The notes under the pieces: generated by a model
Seen by the model: only the letters and a program-made list of their open reading frames with translations
The model's database searches: none
Told to the model about the DNA's origin: nothing
In this document: piece by piece, positions 15,400 to 24,183 of the stretch
How positions within the stretch are numbered: the first letter of the stretch is position 1
Layout of the letters: the number at the start of each line of letters is the position of its first letter
Assembly: GCA_023386955.1 (NCBI GenBank)
Contig: JAEWIS010000055.1
Span: 1 to 64,000 of the forward strand
Source of the DNA: Bacillota bacterium
GTDB taxonomy: Bacteria > Bacillota > Bacilli > Paenibacillales > NBRC-103111
Reading direction: 5' to 3'
Length of the DNA stretch: 64,000 nt
Made by a program: the position numbers and the translations under genes

Positions 15400-16956
15400 T
15401 TACCCGATCAAATCCTCGGCCTCCGCGTCTCCCTGACTGCTCTCCCACAACGTCGCCCGGTTCCGGCCACCATGTTTGGCCATGTATAGTGCCTGATCGG
15501 CTCGCTGCAGCAGCTCCTCCCGGATGGAGCCCGTCTCATGCGGAGAGTGGATGGCAATGCCGATGCTCAACGTGACGCAGCTGGAAACCGCGGAGCCGGC
15601 ATGAAGCAGGGCCAGCCCGTTAATCGCATCCCGGATGCTCCCGGCAATGTCCAGCGCCTTCAAGCTGTCCGCCTCCGGCAGCACCACCGCAAACTCCTCT
15701 CCGCCGTACCGGCAGGCGATCCCCCCTGCAGCAGCAGCCTGAGCCTCCAGTGTCATAGCGATTCTTTTGAGACAATGGTCTCCGGCCAAATGCCCGTATG
15801 TATCGTTATACGCCTTGAAATAATCGATATCCATCAACAGCACCGCCAATGGAGCGCCGGTATCCAGCGTACGGTCCCAGAACATCCGGTAATACAGATC
15901 CATTCCCCGCCGGTTGTAGATCCCCGTCAGCCCGTCCGACACCGATAGCCGCTCCAGCTTCTGATTCGCCTCCAGCAATGCCTTCTCGGATTCCTTGCGC
16001 AGGGAGATATCCCGGGCCACCGCCAAACAGACCAGTTGTCCTGACAACCGCAGCATCCTTCCCGATATCTCCACCAGAATGAAGCTGCCATCCTTGCGCA
16101 CCAGACTCCACTCGAACATCCGCTGCTCCCCCTTCAGAAGACAGCTGTTCTCCGTATCCCGCTCCAGTGCGAGAAAAGCCGGATCATACATGTCCTTGGG
16201 CGAAAGCGCCAGCAACTCGTCCCGCTCATAACCCAGCGCTTGAGCAGCGGCCGTATTGGCATCCAGAATCCGCTGCGGCTGGCCGTCCTCTACTGTAAAG
16301 AGATATACCAGATCATGAGCGCTGTAAAACAGCTGGCGGTATTTCTCCCCGTTGTACTGGGCTTCCGCATACAGCTCATTGACCCGCGCCAATTGACTGT
16401 GCAGCAGATAACAAAGCCCGATAACGGGAAGGGAAACCACAACATAATACGTCATCGACCGCAACAAAAGACCATCGGAAGGAAGCACAATGGCATAGGT
16501 GGCAAAAATGATCAGATAACTGATGATGTAGCCCGACAGCCACGTGGTCAAACGGTACACGGGAAGACGGCGCACCAGGAGAATGCTGGCCAGCATGGTC
16601 GCCAAGGCGCTAAGCAAGCCAACAACGGAGGCCAAGTAAAATCCGCCTTGGGTAAGCCGTGCTGCCGCAATAAAGCCGGTAGCGATCAGAGCGGCTTTGG
16701 GCCCGCCCAGCAGAGCAGCCAACAGAATACCGATATTGCGCAGATCCAGCCGTACGCCGCCCTCCAGCAAAACCGAAGAAACCACCAGTAAAACCCCGGC
16801 GGTTCCAAACAATATCCCGGTGGTCACGCTGCAGACGCTGTCCCCGGCAGGGCCCTGCCTGACTTGGCCCTCACGCTGGGCCCGCAGGATCAGCAGGTAG
16901 TGCCCGAATACACAAAGGAGCAAAATGGATGCATTGGAGATAAAAGGCTGGATCAT
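15400..16956 (-). CDS. Membrane diguanylate cyclase (5TM-PAS-GGDEF)
   Basis: 518 residues. Five to six hydrophobic segments in the first 190 residues resemble the 5TMR_LYT sensor (LDLRNIGILLAALLGGPKAAL, also found in LytS). A PAS domain follows (about 205-325: YRQLFYSAHDLVYLF, ending VARDISLRKESEKAL). The C-terminus is a GGDEF domain (SVSDGLTGIYNRRGMDLYY; MDIDYFKAYNDTYGHLAGD; RYGGEEFAVVL), so c-di-GMP synthesis from two GTP is likely. The inhibitory RxxD site that usually lies just before GGDEF is absent (GGIACRYGGEEF). AAGGGG precedes the start. Confidence 0.9.
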   Translation of the reverse strand: MIQPFISNASILLLCVFGHYLLILRAQREGQVRQGPAGDSVCSVTTGILFGTAGVLLVVSSVLLEGGVRLDLRNIGILLAALLGGPKAALIATGFIAAARLTQGGFYLASVVGLLSALATMLASILLVRRLPVYRLTTWLSGYIISYLIIFATYAIVLPSDGLLLRSMTYYVVVSLPVIGLCYLLHSQLARVNELYAEAQYNGEKYRQLFYSAHDLVYLFTVEDGQPQRILDANTAAAQALGYERDELLALSPKDMYDPAFLALERDTENSCLLKGEQRMFEWSLVRKDGSFILVEISGRMLRLSGQLVCLAVARDISLRKESEKALLEANQKLERLSVSDGLTGIYNRRGMDLYYRMFWDRTLDTGAPLAVLLMDIDYFKAYNDTYGHLAGDHCLKRIAMTLEAQAAAAGGIACRYGGEEFAVVLPEADSLKALDIAGSIRDAINGLALLHAGSAVSSCVTLSIGIAIHSPHETGSIREELLQRADQALYMAKHGGRNRATLWESSQGDAEAEDLIG

Positions 16957-17133
16957 GGAGCATACCCCTTCGGCTCGTACATAATGTAAAGGTACAGTTC
17001 GCTCGAAAGAACTCTTATTCCTTCTTTTTAACCATGTCCAAATCAGATTTAAACAATTTTTTAGCTAAATCTGAAACTTTTTTTGCTTCTTTTGTCCTAC
17101 ATCCAGTTTTATCCCTTCTGCCGGGACGAACAG

Positions 17134-18423
17134 TCAAATCAACAAATTAAACAATACCGGATCTTTATTCAATTCAATATAGGAAATGCCTTTTTTGCCC
17201 ATCCGCTCCATTAACGGTTCATAATCCTCCCGGTGCTTCAGCTCGATGCCTACCAGGGCCGGACCGTTGTCCTTGTTATGCTTCTTGGTGTATTCGAACC
17301 GGACGATATCATCGTTAGGACCCAACACCTCGTCCAGGAACTCCCGGAGCGCTCCCGCCCGCTGGGGGAAGTTGACAGTGAAATAATGCTTCAGCCCCTC
17401 ATGGATCAGGGAACGTTCCTTGATCTCCTGCATCCGGTCGATATCGTTATTGCCGCCGCTGACAATACAAACCACCCGCTTGCCGCGGATTTCCTCTTTC
17501 ATGCTGTCCAGCGCGGCAATGGACAAGGCTCCAGCCGGCTCGGCCACAATGGCATTGTGGTTATACAGCTCCAGAATGGTGGTGCATACCTTGCCCTCCG
17601 GAACCAGCACAATGCCGTCCAGAAGCTGTCTGCAAATATCATAGGTCAGCTGGCCTACCCGCTTAACCGCCGCTCCGTCCACAAATTTATCGATCTGGTT
17701 CAAGGTCACCACCTGATCCTGGGCAAAAGCCTCTGTCATGGAGGCCGCACCCTCCGGCTCCACACCGATCAGCCGGGTTGCCGGACTCACCGTCTTGACA
17801 TAAGCCCCTACCCCGGCGGACAAACCTCCTCCTCCGATGGTTACGAACAGATAATCCACCGGACCCTGGCTGTCCTCGAGAATTTCCATACCTACGGTGC
17901 CGTTACCCGCAATGATCCCGGGATCGTCAAAGGGATGGATAAACACCAGCCCCTCCGACCGGCAGGCATTCATGGCTTCAGCGAAGGCATCGTCGAAGGT
18001 GTCCCCGGTCAGAATAACCTCCACCGAAGCGCCGCCGAACATACGCACCTGGTTCACCTTCTGGCCGGGGGTGGTGCTGGGCATGTAGATTTTTCCATGG
18101 ATGCCGAGAGCATTGCAGGAATAGGCCACACCTTGTGCGTGGTTGCCTGCGCTGGCGCAGACGATTCCCTTTTGGCGCTCCTCCTCGGAGAGACTGCGGA
18201 TCTTGTGGTAAGCGCCGCGGATTTTGAAGGAGCGGACCACTTGAAGATCCTCCCGCTTCAGGAAAACCTCGCAGCCGTATTTCTTCGACAGATACGGGTC
18301 CCGCAAGAGAGGAGTTCTGCGGATGACCTCCTTCAGCGCATGATGCGCCATGATGATTTCGCCCATTCCCACGGTTTGGGCTTGGCCTGAGCCGGAGTTG
18401 GAGCCGGGATTGGTGTTTGCCAT
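17134..18423 (-). CDS. ilvA: Threonine ammonia-lyase IlvA
   Basis: 429 residues. PLP enzyme converting threonine to 2-oxobutanoate, the first step of isoleucine synthesis. The PLP lysine is K67 (VVRSFKIRGAYHK); the glycine loop VTIGGGGLSAGVG and CIVSGGNNDIDRM are typical of fold-type II. The C-terminal roughly 85 residues (HYFTVNFPQRAGALREFLDE onward) form one ACT-like domain for isoleucine feedback, as in the short B. subtilis-type enzymes. The start at 18423 is chosen because GGAGGT lies 7 bases upstream; an in-frame ATG 15 bp earlier overlaps that site. An isoleucine T-box lies about 600 bp upstream with repeat DNA between. Confidence 0.95.
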   Translation of the reverse strand: MANTNPGSNSGSGQAQTVGMGEIIMAHHALKEVIRRTPLLRDPYLSKKYGCEVFLKREDLQVVRSFKIRGAYHKIRSLSEEERQKGIVCASAGNHAQGVAYSCNALGIHGKIYMPSTTPGQKVNQVRMFGGASVEVILTGDTFDDAFAEAMNACRSEGLVFIHPFDDPGIIAGNGTVGMEILEDSQGPVDYLFVTIGGGGLSAGVGAYVKTVSPATRLIGVEPEGAASMTEAFAQDQVVTLNQIDKFVDGAAVKRVGQLTYDICRQLLDGIVLVPEGKVCTTILELYNHNAIVAEPAGALSIAALDSMKEEIRGKRVVCIVSGGNNDIDRMQEIKERSLIHEGLKHYFTVNFPQRAGALREFLDEVLGPNDDIVRFEYTKKHNKDNGPALVGIELKHREDYEPLMERMGKKGISYIELNKDPVLFNLLI

Positions 18424-18564
18424 GTGCTGTACCTCCATTTTATTGATTTACTCGTCTATATGAAGCAGTGAGTGTCCAGTTGATGAAGCGGTAGCGGATG
18501 GTCCCAAAATGCAAGTTTGCCGTCATTTCCGGTGCGGCCAGAGCTGATTTGCCGGTTTGCTAGA

Positions 18565-18690
18565 TGGGTAGGCTGGTTAGATTGATTGGTTGGATTGGTT
18601 GGATTGGTTGAATTGCTGGATTACTGGATTGGTTTGCTTGGTTTGCTTGGTTTGCTTGGTTTGCTTGGTTTGATTGATTGGTTTGCTGGA
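18565..18690. repeat. Short tandem repeats (GGTTTGCTT, 9-bp period)
   Basis: At least four perfect GGTTTGCTT copies at about 18632-18670, flanked by related GATTGGTTG/GGATTGGTT sequence. They lie between the T-box and ilvA. Confidence 0.8.
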
Positions 18691-18715
18691 TTACTGGTTT
18701 CTGGTATGAGCTCAT

Positions 18716-18893
18716 CCTGCAAAAGTGCAGTTATTTTCGCCGAAAATGGCCTGGGATGAGCCCAACCTGCAAAAGTGCAGTTAAATTACCCGTTTGACTG
18801 GAATTTTTGGAATTGGGATTAAAATAACTGCATTTTTGCAGGATAAATGTGCTAATAGGGCATTTTCAGCAAAAATAGCTGTACTTTTGCAGT
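18716..18893. repeat. Quadripartite 2+2 element, class C (GCAAAAGTGCAGTTATTTT)
   Basis: Forward units at 18716-18737 and 18766-18787 (CCTGCAAAAGTGCAGTTA) and reverse units at 18821-18842 and 18872-18893 (AAAATAACTGCA and AAAATAGCTGTA, then TTTTGCAG). Offsets are 50 bp for the forward pair and 51 for the reverse pair. The element lies inside the leader between the T-box terminator and ilvA. Confidence 0.87.
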
Positions 18894-18930
18894 AAGGCAC
18901 CAGAAGCACGCCGCAAAAATGGTGACGCTC

Positions 18931-18986
18931 CAGCGGTCGCGCTTGAGCGGTCGCGCTTGAGCGGTCGCGCTTGGGCGGTCGCGCTT
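18931..18986. repeat. Four tandem copies of a 14-bp repeat
   Basis: AGCGGTCGCGCTTG repeated four times with single differences (fourth copy GGCGGTCGCGCTTA). It is just downstream of the T-box terminator in the ilvA leader direction. Confidence 0.85.
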
Positions 18987-19026
18987 ACGCCGTCCGCCAC
19001 CCGCCACCGGCAGTCCGCCGGAACAC

Positions 19027-19415
19027 AAAAAAATCCCGTCCCCTAAGGGACGAGATTCATATCTCGCGTTACCACCCTTGTTCCGCGCCCGTAAGATCCC
19101 ACGGCCGGAGGACAAGCCATCGCCCTCTCTCCGCCGGTCCTCAAGGGAAACGGCCACTCCATCCGCGCACACTGCTGATGCGGGGCCCGTATAACGGCAG
19201 GCTGCCGGCACAGGTCTACTTCCGCCCGGTAGGACGTGTATGCGCAAACCCTAGGGAGTTCACACACACGCACTATGGCAGGTTCAACCGGCTTCTCGGA
19301 GATGATATTCGGCGGAGACCTCTCGCATTGGCTCGCAGCAATCGCCAACTCTCTGGAGCGGAAGCTTCATCCGCGTACTCGTTCTCTTCAATGAATTTCA
19401 TGTTCCACTATCCTG
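19027..19415 (-). ncRNA. T-box leader, isoleucine type, upstream of ilvA
   Basis: On the minus strand the T-box sequence AAGGGTGGTAACGCGAG lies at 19063-19079, followed by a terminator with TCTCGTCCC paired to GGGACGGGA and seven T (19027-19057). Upstream, AGAGAGTTGGCG...TGCGAGCCAA fits the stem I motifs, and the specifier loop GAATATCATC offers ATC (Ile) at about 19304-19306. Uncharged tRNA-Ile should favour the antiterminator. The next gene in this direction is ilvA, but its start is about 600 bp away. Confidence 0.85.
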
Positions 19416-19448
19416 TTGAATCAGTTATACAATCTTACGGCGCCATTG

Positions 19449-19691
19449 TCAATCATGCCTATGCTGGCCCTGGGCTTTCCGCTGCGGGCGGGCCGGCTGC
19501 AGGACAGGTACGGAGGCCGAGCCCCCTCCGTTGGACCCGGACTCCCCTTCGAACCGCTTGCGTTCCGTCCGCTCGATCTGGACGATGCGGCCGCCATGGA
19601 CGATAATTTGCACATTGCCAAACTCCAGTCCGTTCAGACTTTGCCTGATGCGCTCCAGCCAATCCTCATTGATTTCCAGCGGAGAACCCAT
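19449..19691 (-). CDS. yezD: YezD-family (DUF2292) small protein
   Basis: 80 residues. The first roughly 50 match the YezD family (EDWLERIRQSLNGLEFGNVQ, IIVHGGRIVQIERTERKRF). The remaining roughly 30 are a low-complexity Gly/Ser/Pro/Arg tail beyond the usual 55-residue length. The function is unknown; family members often sit with sulfate or cysteine genes, as here, where it follows cysA by 125 bp. GGGGAGGTAGGAG precedes the ATG. That 125-bp spacer contains a 45-bp-period direct repeat (GAAGTGTTCATGATGCCTT-like, at about 19738 and 19783). Confidence 0.85.
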   Translation of the reverse strand: MGSPLEINEDWLERIRQSLNGLEFGNVQIIVHGGRIVQIERTERKRFEGESGSNGGGSASVPVLQPARPQRKAQGQHRHD

Positions 19692-19816
19692 TCTCCTACC
19701 TCCCCACAGCCTTCTTCCTTACATAGGTGCAAATCCCGAAGTGTTCATGATGCCTTACCGTCGTTCAATGTGCGCTAATTCCGAAGTTTTCGTGATGCCT
19801 TGCAGTGCCCAACCGC

Positions 19817-20875
19817 CTATAGCCCCAATACCGCATGCTCCGCCTTCAGGGCATTCTCCACAATGGCGGGCGACGGGCCTTCATATACATAGAGGCGGTG
19901 AATCATCACCCAGATGTCATCCCCCGTATTCAGCACCGCCTTCTCCAGCGGACGGTATATGGTCAACCGGTGTCCGCCCAGCTGCACCTCCAGCTGCCAG
20001 CGGCTGCCGCAGAAGAGAGTGTCCACGATGCGGCCCTCATCCGCAGCCAAGGGCTGGGACAGCTCGCTGCGCCGCCCCGCCTCAATAAACTCCGGCCGCA
20101 CGATGGCCTTGCCGTAGTCCTCATAGTCGGCGAAGCCCTTCAGCGCCCCCGGATTATCCAGCACCCGGGACTCGCCCACGAAGTTCGCCACAAAAGGAGT
20201 GTCCGGCTCGCTGTAAATAGCCAGCGGCGCCCCCTTCTGCTCCAGCCGTCCACTCTGGATGATCATGATCTCATCGGCCACCTCCATGGCCTCCTCCTGG
20301 TCGTGGGTCACGAACACGGTGGTAATGCCTACCCGCCGGATGGTCTCCTTCAGCCAGGCGCGGAGCTCCTTGCGGACCTTGGCGTCGATGGCGGCGAAGG
20401 GTTCATCCAATAGCAGGAGCTCCGGCTCCGGAGCCAAGGCGCGAGCGAAGGCCACACGCTGGCGCTGGCCGCCGGACAGCTGGTTGGGATAACGCTTCTC
20501 CAAACCGGCCAGACCGGTCAGCTCCAGAAGCTCCCGGACCCGGCGGTCCACATCCGTCTTTTTCCACTTTTTCACAGTCAGCCCAAAAGCAATATTGTCG
20601 TACACATTCATATGCCGGAACAAGGCATAGTTCTGGAACACAAAACCGATATGCCGCTCCTGGGGAGGCAGATGGTTGATCACCTGGCCGTTGAACCGGA
20701 TCTCCCCCGAGTCAGGCTGCTCCAGTCCTGCCAGCATGCGGAGAATGGTGGTTTTTCCGCCGCCGGAGGGTCCCAGAAGGCCGATCAGCTTGCCCTTCTC
20801 GATGCTGAAGCTGACATCATTGGACGCGACGAAGCTCCCGAAGGTTTTGCGCAATTGCTGGACTTCAATATGCAT
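19817..20875 (-). CDS. cysA: Sulfate/thiosulfate ABC transporter ATP-binding protein
   Basis: 352 residues. Walker A LLGPSGGGKTT (about 33-43), Q-loop FVFQNYALFRHM, ABC signature LSGGQRQRVAFARAL, Walker B LLLLDEPFAAID and switch His in FVTHDQEEAMEV. A C-terminal TOBE-like regulatory domain follows from about residue 240. It powers import through CysT/CysW. Its start lies 6 bp after the cysW stop, with AAGGAGAG upstream, in a clear operon. Confidence 0.95.
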   Translation of the reverse strand: MHIEVQQLRKTFGSFVASNDVSFSIEKGKLIGLLGPSGGGKTTILRMLAGLEQPDSGEIRFNGQVINHLPPQERHIGFVFQNYALFRHMNVYDNIAFGLTVKKWKKTDVDRRVRELLELTGLAGLEKRYPNQLSGGQRQRVAFARALAPEPELLLLDEPFAAIDAKVRKELRAWLKETIRRVGITTVFVTHDQEEAMEVADEIMIIQSGRLEQKGAPLAIYSEPDTPFVANFVGESRVLDNPGALKGFADYEDYGKAIVRPEFIEAGRRSELSQPLAADEGRIVDTLFCGSRWQLEVQLGGHRLTIYRPLEKAVLNTGDDIWVMIHRLYVYEGPSPAIVENALKAEHAVLGL

Positions 20876-20881
20876 AGCCGG

Positions 20882-21766
20882 TCACTCTCCTTCCTTCGCC
20901 AACCCTTGGTGATGCTTCCACTCGACCACCGCTTTAACAATCAGCGTGATCACAGCCAGGAGCACCAAAAGGGAGGCAACCGCAAACGAGGCGGAAAATT
21001 TATAATCGTTGTACAGAATCTCAACCTGCAACGGCAGGGTGTTGGTTTCCCCGCGGATATGTCCCGACACCACGGACACGGCCCCGAATTCGCCCATGGC
21101 CCGGGCGTTACATAAGATGATGCCGTACAGGAGGCCCCATTTGATATTGGGCAGCGTCACCTTGGTGAAAATCCGCCAGCCCTTGGCGCCAAGGGTAGCC
21201 GCCGCTTCCTCCTCCTGGGAGCCCTGCGCCTGCATCAGGGGAATCAGCTCCCGGGCGACGAAGGGGAAGGTGACGAAGCTGGTAGCCAAAATAATGCCGG
21301 GCAAAGCGAACACAATCTTGATGTCGTTGGCCTGCAGCCAAGGCCCGAACCAGCCGTGGGCGCCGAACAGGAGGATGAAGACCAGACCCGCAATAACCGG
21401 CGAAATGGCAAATGGCAGATCGATCAGGGTAATCAGGAAATTCTTGCCCTTGAACCGGAACTTGGTGATGGCCCAAGCCGCCGCCACCCCGAACAACGTG
21501 TTAAGAGGCACTACAATAAGAGCCGTCAGCAGGGTAAGCCGTACCGCCGCCAACGCATCCTTATCCCGGAGAGCTGCGAAGTAAGCCTCGGCCCCTTTGC
21601 GGAAGGCCTGCATAAACACTGTGATTAGAGGCATAAGCAGCACCAATGCCAGGAACAACAGCGCAATGGAAATCAGAATGATGCGCACCGCCAACGGCTC
21701 TGTGGTGGAGCCGGTTTTGGGCTGGTTGCCGGGGGTATTCAGCCTTCCCGCTACTCCGCCTGCCAT
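20882..21766 (-). CDS. cysW: Sulfate ABC transporter permease CysW
   Basis: 294 residues, six predicted membrane segments and the EAA-like loop QGSQEEEAAATLGAKGWRIF that contacts CysA. The downstream segment GLLYGIILCNARAMGEFGAVSVVSG is typical of CysW. It forms the membrane channel with CysT. The GAGGGGG site fits the start at 21766. It is 54 bp after cysT in the operon. Confidence 0.94.
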   Translation of the reverse strand: MAGGVAGRLNTPGNQPKTGSTTEPLAVRIILISIALLFLALVLLMPLITVFMQAFRKGAEAYFAALRDKDALAAVRLTLLTALIVVPLNTLFGVAAAWAITKFRFKGKNFLITLIDLPFAISPVIAGLVFILLFGAHGWFGPWLQANDIKIVFALPGIILATSFVTFPFVARELIPLMQAQGSQEEEAAATLGAKGWRIFTKVTLPNIKWGLLYGIILCNARAMGEFGAVSVVSGHIRGETNTLPLQVEILYNDYKFSASFAVASLLVLLAVITLIVKAVVEWKHHQGLAKEGE

Positions 21767-21820
21767 GGAATCCGCCCCCTCTCGATGGAGAATCCGCCGG
21801 TTATGAAGGAATACAGCCGC

Positions 21821-22663
21821 TTATGCATCATGGACCGACATCCTCCTTCTGGCGCGCCACTGGAGATAGTTAATGATGAGAATCATCAGGAAGGAGAACA
21901 GCAAGAGCACCACCGCAATGGCCGTCGCCCCCGTATAATCGAACTGCTCCAGCTTCATCATGATAAGCAGCGGGGCGATTTCCGTCTTCATGGGCATATT
22001 GCCGGAGATAAACACCACTGAGCCGTATTCCCCGATGCCACGGGAGAAGGCCAGGGCGAAACCCGTCAGGAGGGCGGGCAGCACCTCCGGGAGAATAACC
22101 CGGAAGAATGTTTTAAGCCGGTAAGCACCCAAGGAAGCAGCCGCTTCCTCGATCTCCTTGTCCAGCTCCTCCAATACCGGCTGCACCGTCCTCACCACAA
22201 AGGGCAGGCCAATGAAGATCAGGGCGATGGTAATGCCCATTGGCGAATAAGCCGATTTGATCCCGATTTTGGCGAAAAGACTGCCCATCCAGCCGTTTTC
22301 GCTGTAAATGGAGGTCAAGGCAATGCCGGCTACCGCCGTCGGCAGGGCAAAGGGCAGATCCACCATGGCGTCGATGATTTTTTTGCCGGGGAATTTGTAA
22401 CGGACCAGCACCCAGGCTACCAGAAGTCCGAAGAAGGCATTGATAAGAGCAGCGGATAAAGAAGTGGTGATGCTGATCCGGTAGGAGGCCAGAACACGGT
22501 CATCGGTGACCGTATCCCAGAACTTCCCGAGACCCATGGATACGGATTTCAGAAACAACGCGGATAAGGGAAACAGCACGATGACACTCAGATAGAAAAT
22601 CGTGTACCCCATGGATAGGCCGAAGCCCGGCAGCAAATGCCGCCTTTTGGTCAAGCTGCTCAT
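21821..22663 (-). CDS. cysT: Sulfate ABC transporter permease CysT
   Basis: 280 residues, about six membrane segments, EAA loop LDKEIEEAAASLGAYRLKTF and the CysT-type segment GFALAFSRGIGEYGSVVFISGN. It is the partner of CysW. It lies 55 bp after sbp; GGGAG precedes the ATG. Confidence 0.94.
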   Translation of the reverse strand: MSSLTKRRHLLPGFGLSMGYTIFYLSVIVLFPLSALFLKSVSMGLGKFWDTVTDDRVLASYRISITTSLSAALINAFFGLLVAWVLVRYKFPGKKIIDAMVDLPFALPTAVAGIALTSIYSENGWMGSLFAKIGIKSAYSPMGITIALIFIGLPFVVRTVQPVLEELDKEIEEAAASLGAYRLKTFFRVILPEVLPALLTGFALAFSRGIGEYGSVVFISGNMPMKTEIAPLLIMMKLEQFDYTGATAIAVVLLLFSFLMILIINYLQWRARRRMSVHDA

Positions 22664-22718
22664 ACCAACACTCCCGTTTTAGCCGGCTGATCCGGTATAA
22701 AATCGATTTGATTGCGCC

Positions 22719-23792
22719 TTACTTGGACGGCTTATAAATTTGGTCAAATACGCCGTTGTCGGCAAAATGGGTTTTCTGGGCGTTGGCCCAGCCGCCGAAA
22801 TCCTTGTCAATGGTAACCAGCTTGATGCTGGGGAACTTATCCGCGTACTTCTTGGCTACGGATTCCAGACGCGGGCGGTAGAAGTTCTGGGCGGCAATCT
22901 CCTGGCCAGCTTCGGTATACAGGTATTCCAGATACGCCTTGGCTACCTCGGCGGTGCCGCGCTTATCGGCCACCTTATCCACGATGGCTACCGGGGGTTC
23001 GGCCAGAATGCTGATGGACGGATTGACGATTTCGAATTTGCCCTCGAATTCCTTCAGAGACAGGTACGCCTCATTCTCCCAGGCGATCAGGACATCGCCG
23101 ATCCCCTTCTCTACGAAGGTAGTAGTGGAGCCGCGGGCCCCGGAGTCGAGAACAGGCACGTTCTTGAACAGCTTGGTGACAAAATCCTTGGCTGCGGCCT
23201 CATCCCCGTTGTTCTTCTCTTTGGCATAAGCCCAAGCCGCCAGATAATTCCAGCGGGCGCCGCCAGAGGTTTTGGGGTTGGGGGTAATTACGCTGATCCC
23301 CGGCTTCACCAGGTCATCCCAATCCTTGATGCCCTTGGGGTTGCCCTTCTTCACCAGGAACACAATAGTGGAGGTGTAGGGAGAGCTGTTATCCTTCAGC
23401 TCGGACTGCCAGCCTGTCTTGATCTGGCCGGATTCGACGATGGAGTCGATATCATAGGCCAACGCCAGCGTAACCACATCCGCCTCCAGGCCGTCCACTA
23501 CCTTCCGGGCTTGGGCCCCTGATCCCCCATGGGACTGCTTCACAGTGACGGTCTGGCCGGTTTTTTGCTTCCAGTAGTCTGCAAAGGATTTATTATAAGC
23601 TTCATAGAGCTCCCGGGTCGGGTCATAAGAAACGTTGGTCAGCTCCACAGCCTTGGGAGCCGGAGCAGTTGACGCCGCTCCTGCCGCTGTGGAACCTGCC
23701 GGAGCGGAGGCCTCCTCATTGCCGCCGCAGCCGGCCAGAATGCCTACCAATGCCAGTGATACCGCCGTCGCCGCCAAAACATGTTTTTTCAT
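22719..23792 (-). CDS. sbp: Sulfate-binding lipoprotein
   Basis: 357 residues. The signal peptide ends in lipobox VGILAGCGG (Cys about 22), then an Ala/Ser/Pro linker. The periplasmic-binding-protein fold has family stretches [52 protein letters not shown] and [13 protein letters not shown], all sulfate-binding-protein signatures. First gene of sbp-cysT-cysW-cysA-yezD. GGAGAG lies before the start. Confidence 0.95.
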   Translation of the reverse strand: MKKHVLAATAVSLALVGILAGCGGNEEASAPAGSTAAGAASTAPAPKAVELTNVSYDPTRELYEAYNKSFADYWKQKTGQTVTVKQSHGGSGAQARKVVDGLEADVVTLALAYDIDSIVESGQIKTGWQSELKDNSSPYTSTIVFLVKKGNPKGIKDWDDLVKPGISVITPNPKTSGGARWNYLAAWAYAKEKNNGDEAAAKDFVTKLFKNVPVLDSGARGSTTTFVEKGIGDVLIAWENEAYLSLKEFEGKFEIVNPSISILAEPPVAIVDKVADKRGTAEVAKAYLEYLYTEAGQEIAAQNFYRPRLESVAKKYADKFPSIKLVTIDKDFGGWANAQKTHFADNGVFDQIYKPSK

Positions 23793-23890
23793 ATGTTCTC
23801 TCCTGCCTTCAGGTTGAATTTGGGGAGGATCGCCGGTGGTCCGGTAGATCTAATTAATCCTATAAACTTACTATGATTTATATTGTGCTC

Positions 23891-23920
23891 ATTTTAGCAC
23901 CCCGCCTTCCCTTTCGTCAA
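23891..23920 (-). promoter_or_regulatory. Promoter of the sulfate uptake operon
   Basis: On the minus strand TTGACG, 18 bp, TAAAAT, about 100 bp upstream of sbp. Downstream of the -10 lies ATCATAGTAAGTTTATAGG, which loosely resembles CymR sites, but the spacing does not fit well. The rest of 23921-24183 holds only a short palindrome ATAAGAATTTCTTAT (23961-23975). I see no S-box riboswitch. Confidence 0.55.
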
Positions 23921-24183
23921 TGGTTTGGGCGAAGTTTTATTTCATTTTTTGGAAGTGTCCATAAGAATTTCTTATAGTAAGGCCAAACGCCGCTCAACAG
24001 TAACGATGCTATTTTATTCCAAGAGGTAGGCAGATGTTCCCTGTATTCGGCGGTTTTACGAGCCCATCTTCCACCAAAGGCAAAACCGCTTGGATTTCCC
24101 GCCCTTCTTGTGGGATAGGCCGCATTCTTTTTGCTCTGTTTCCCATGATAAGATGAAAGGGACTGGCACTAAACAGGGGGGTG

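Noticed and set aside
17040..17125. Possible Lys-rich small protein on the minus strand after ilvA (ending DMVKKKE)
   Set aside because: Only a TTG start overlapping the ilvA stop and no ribosome binding site. The same DNA forms a hairpin (CAGATTTA...TAAATCTG), so I cannot support a gene.
23820..23900. CymR or S-box control of the sulfate operon
   Set aside because: No S-box core is present, and the CymR-like sequence has wrong spacing by about two bases.
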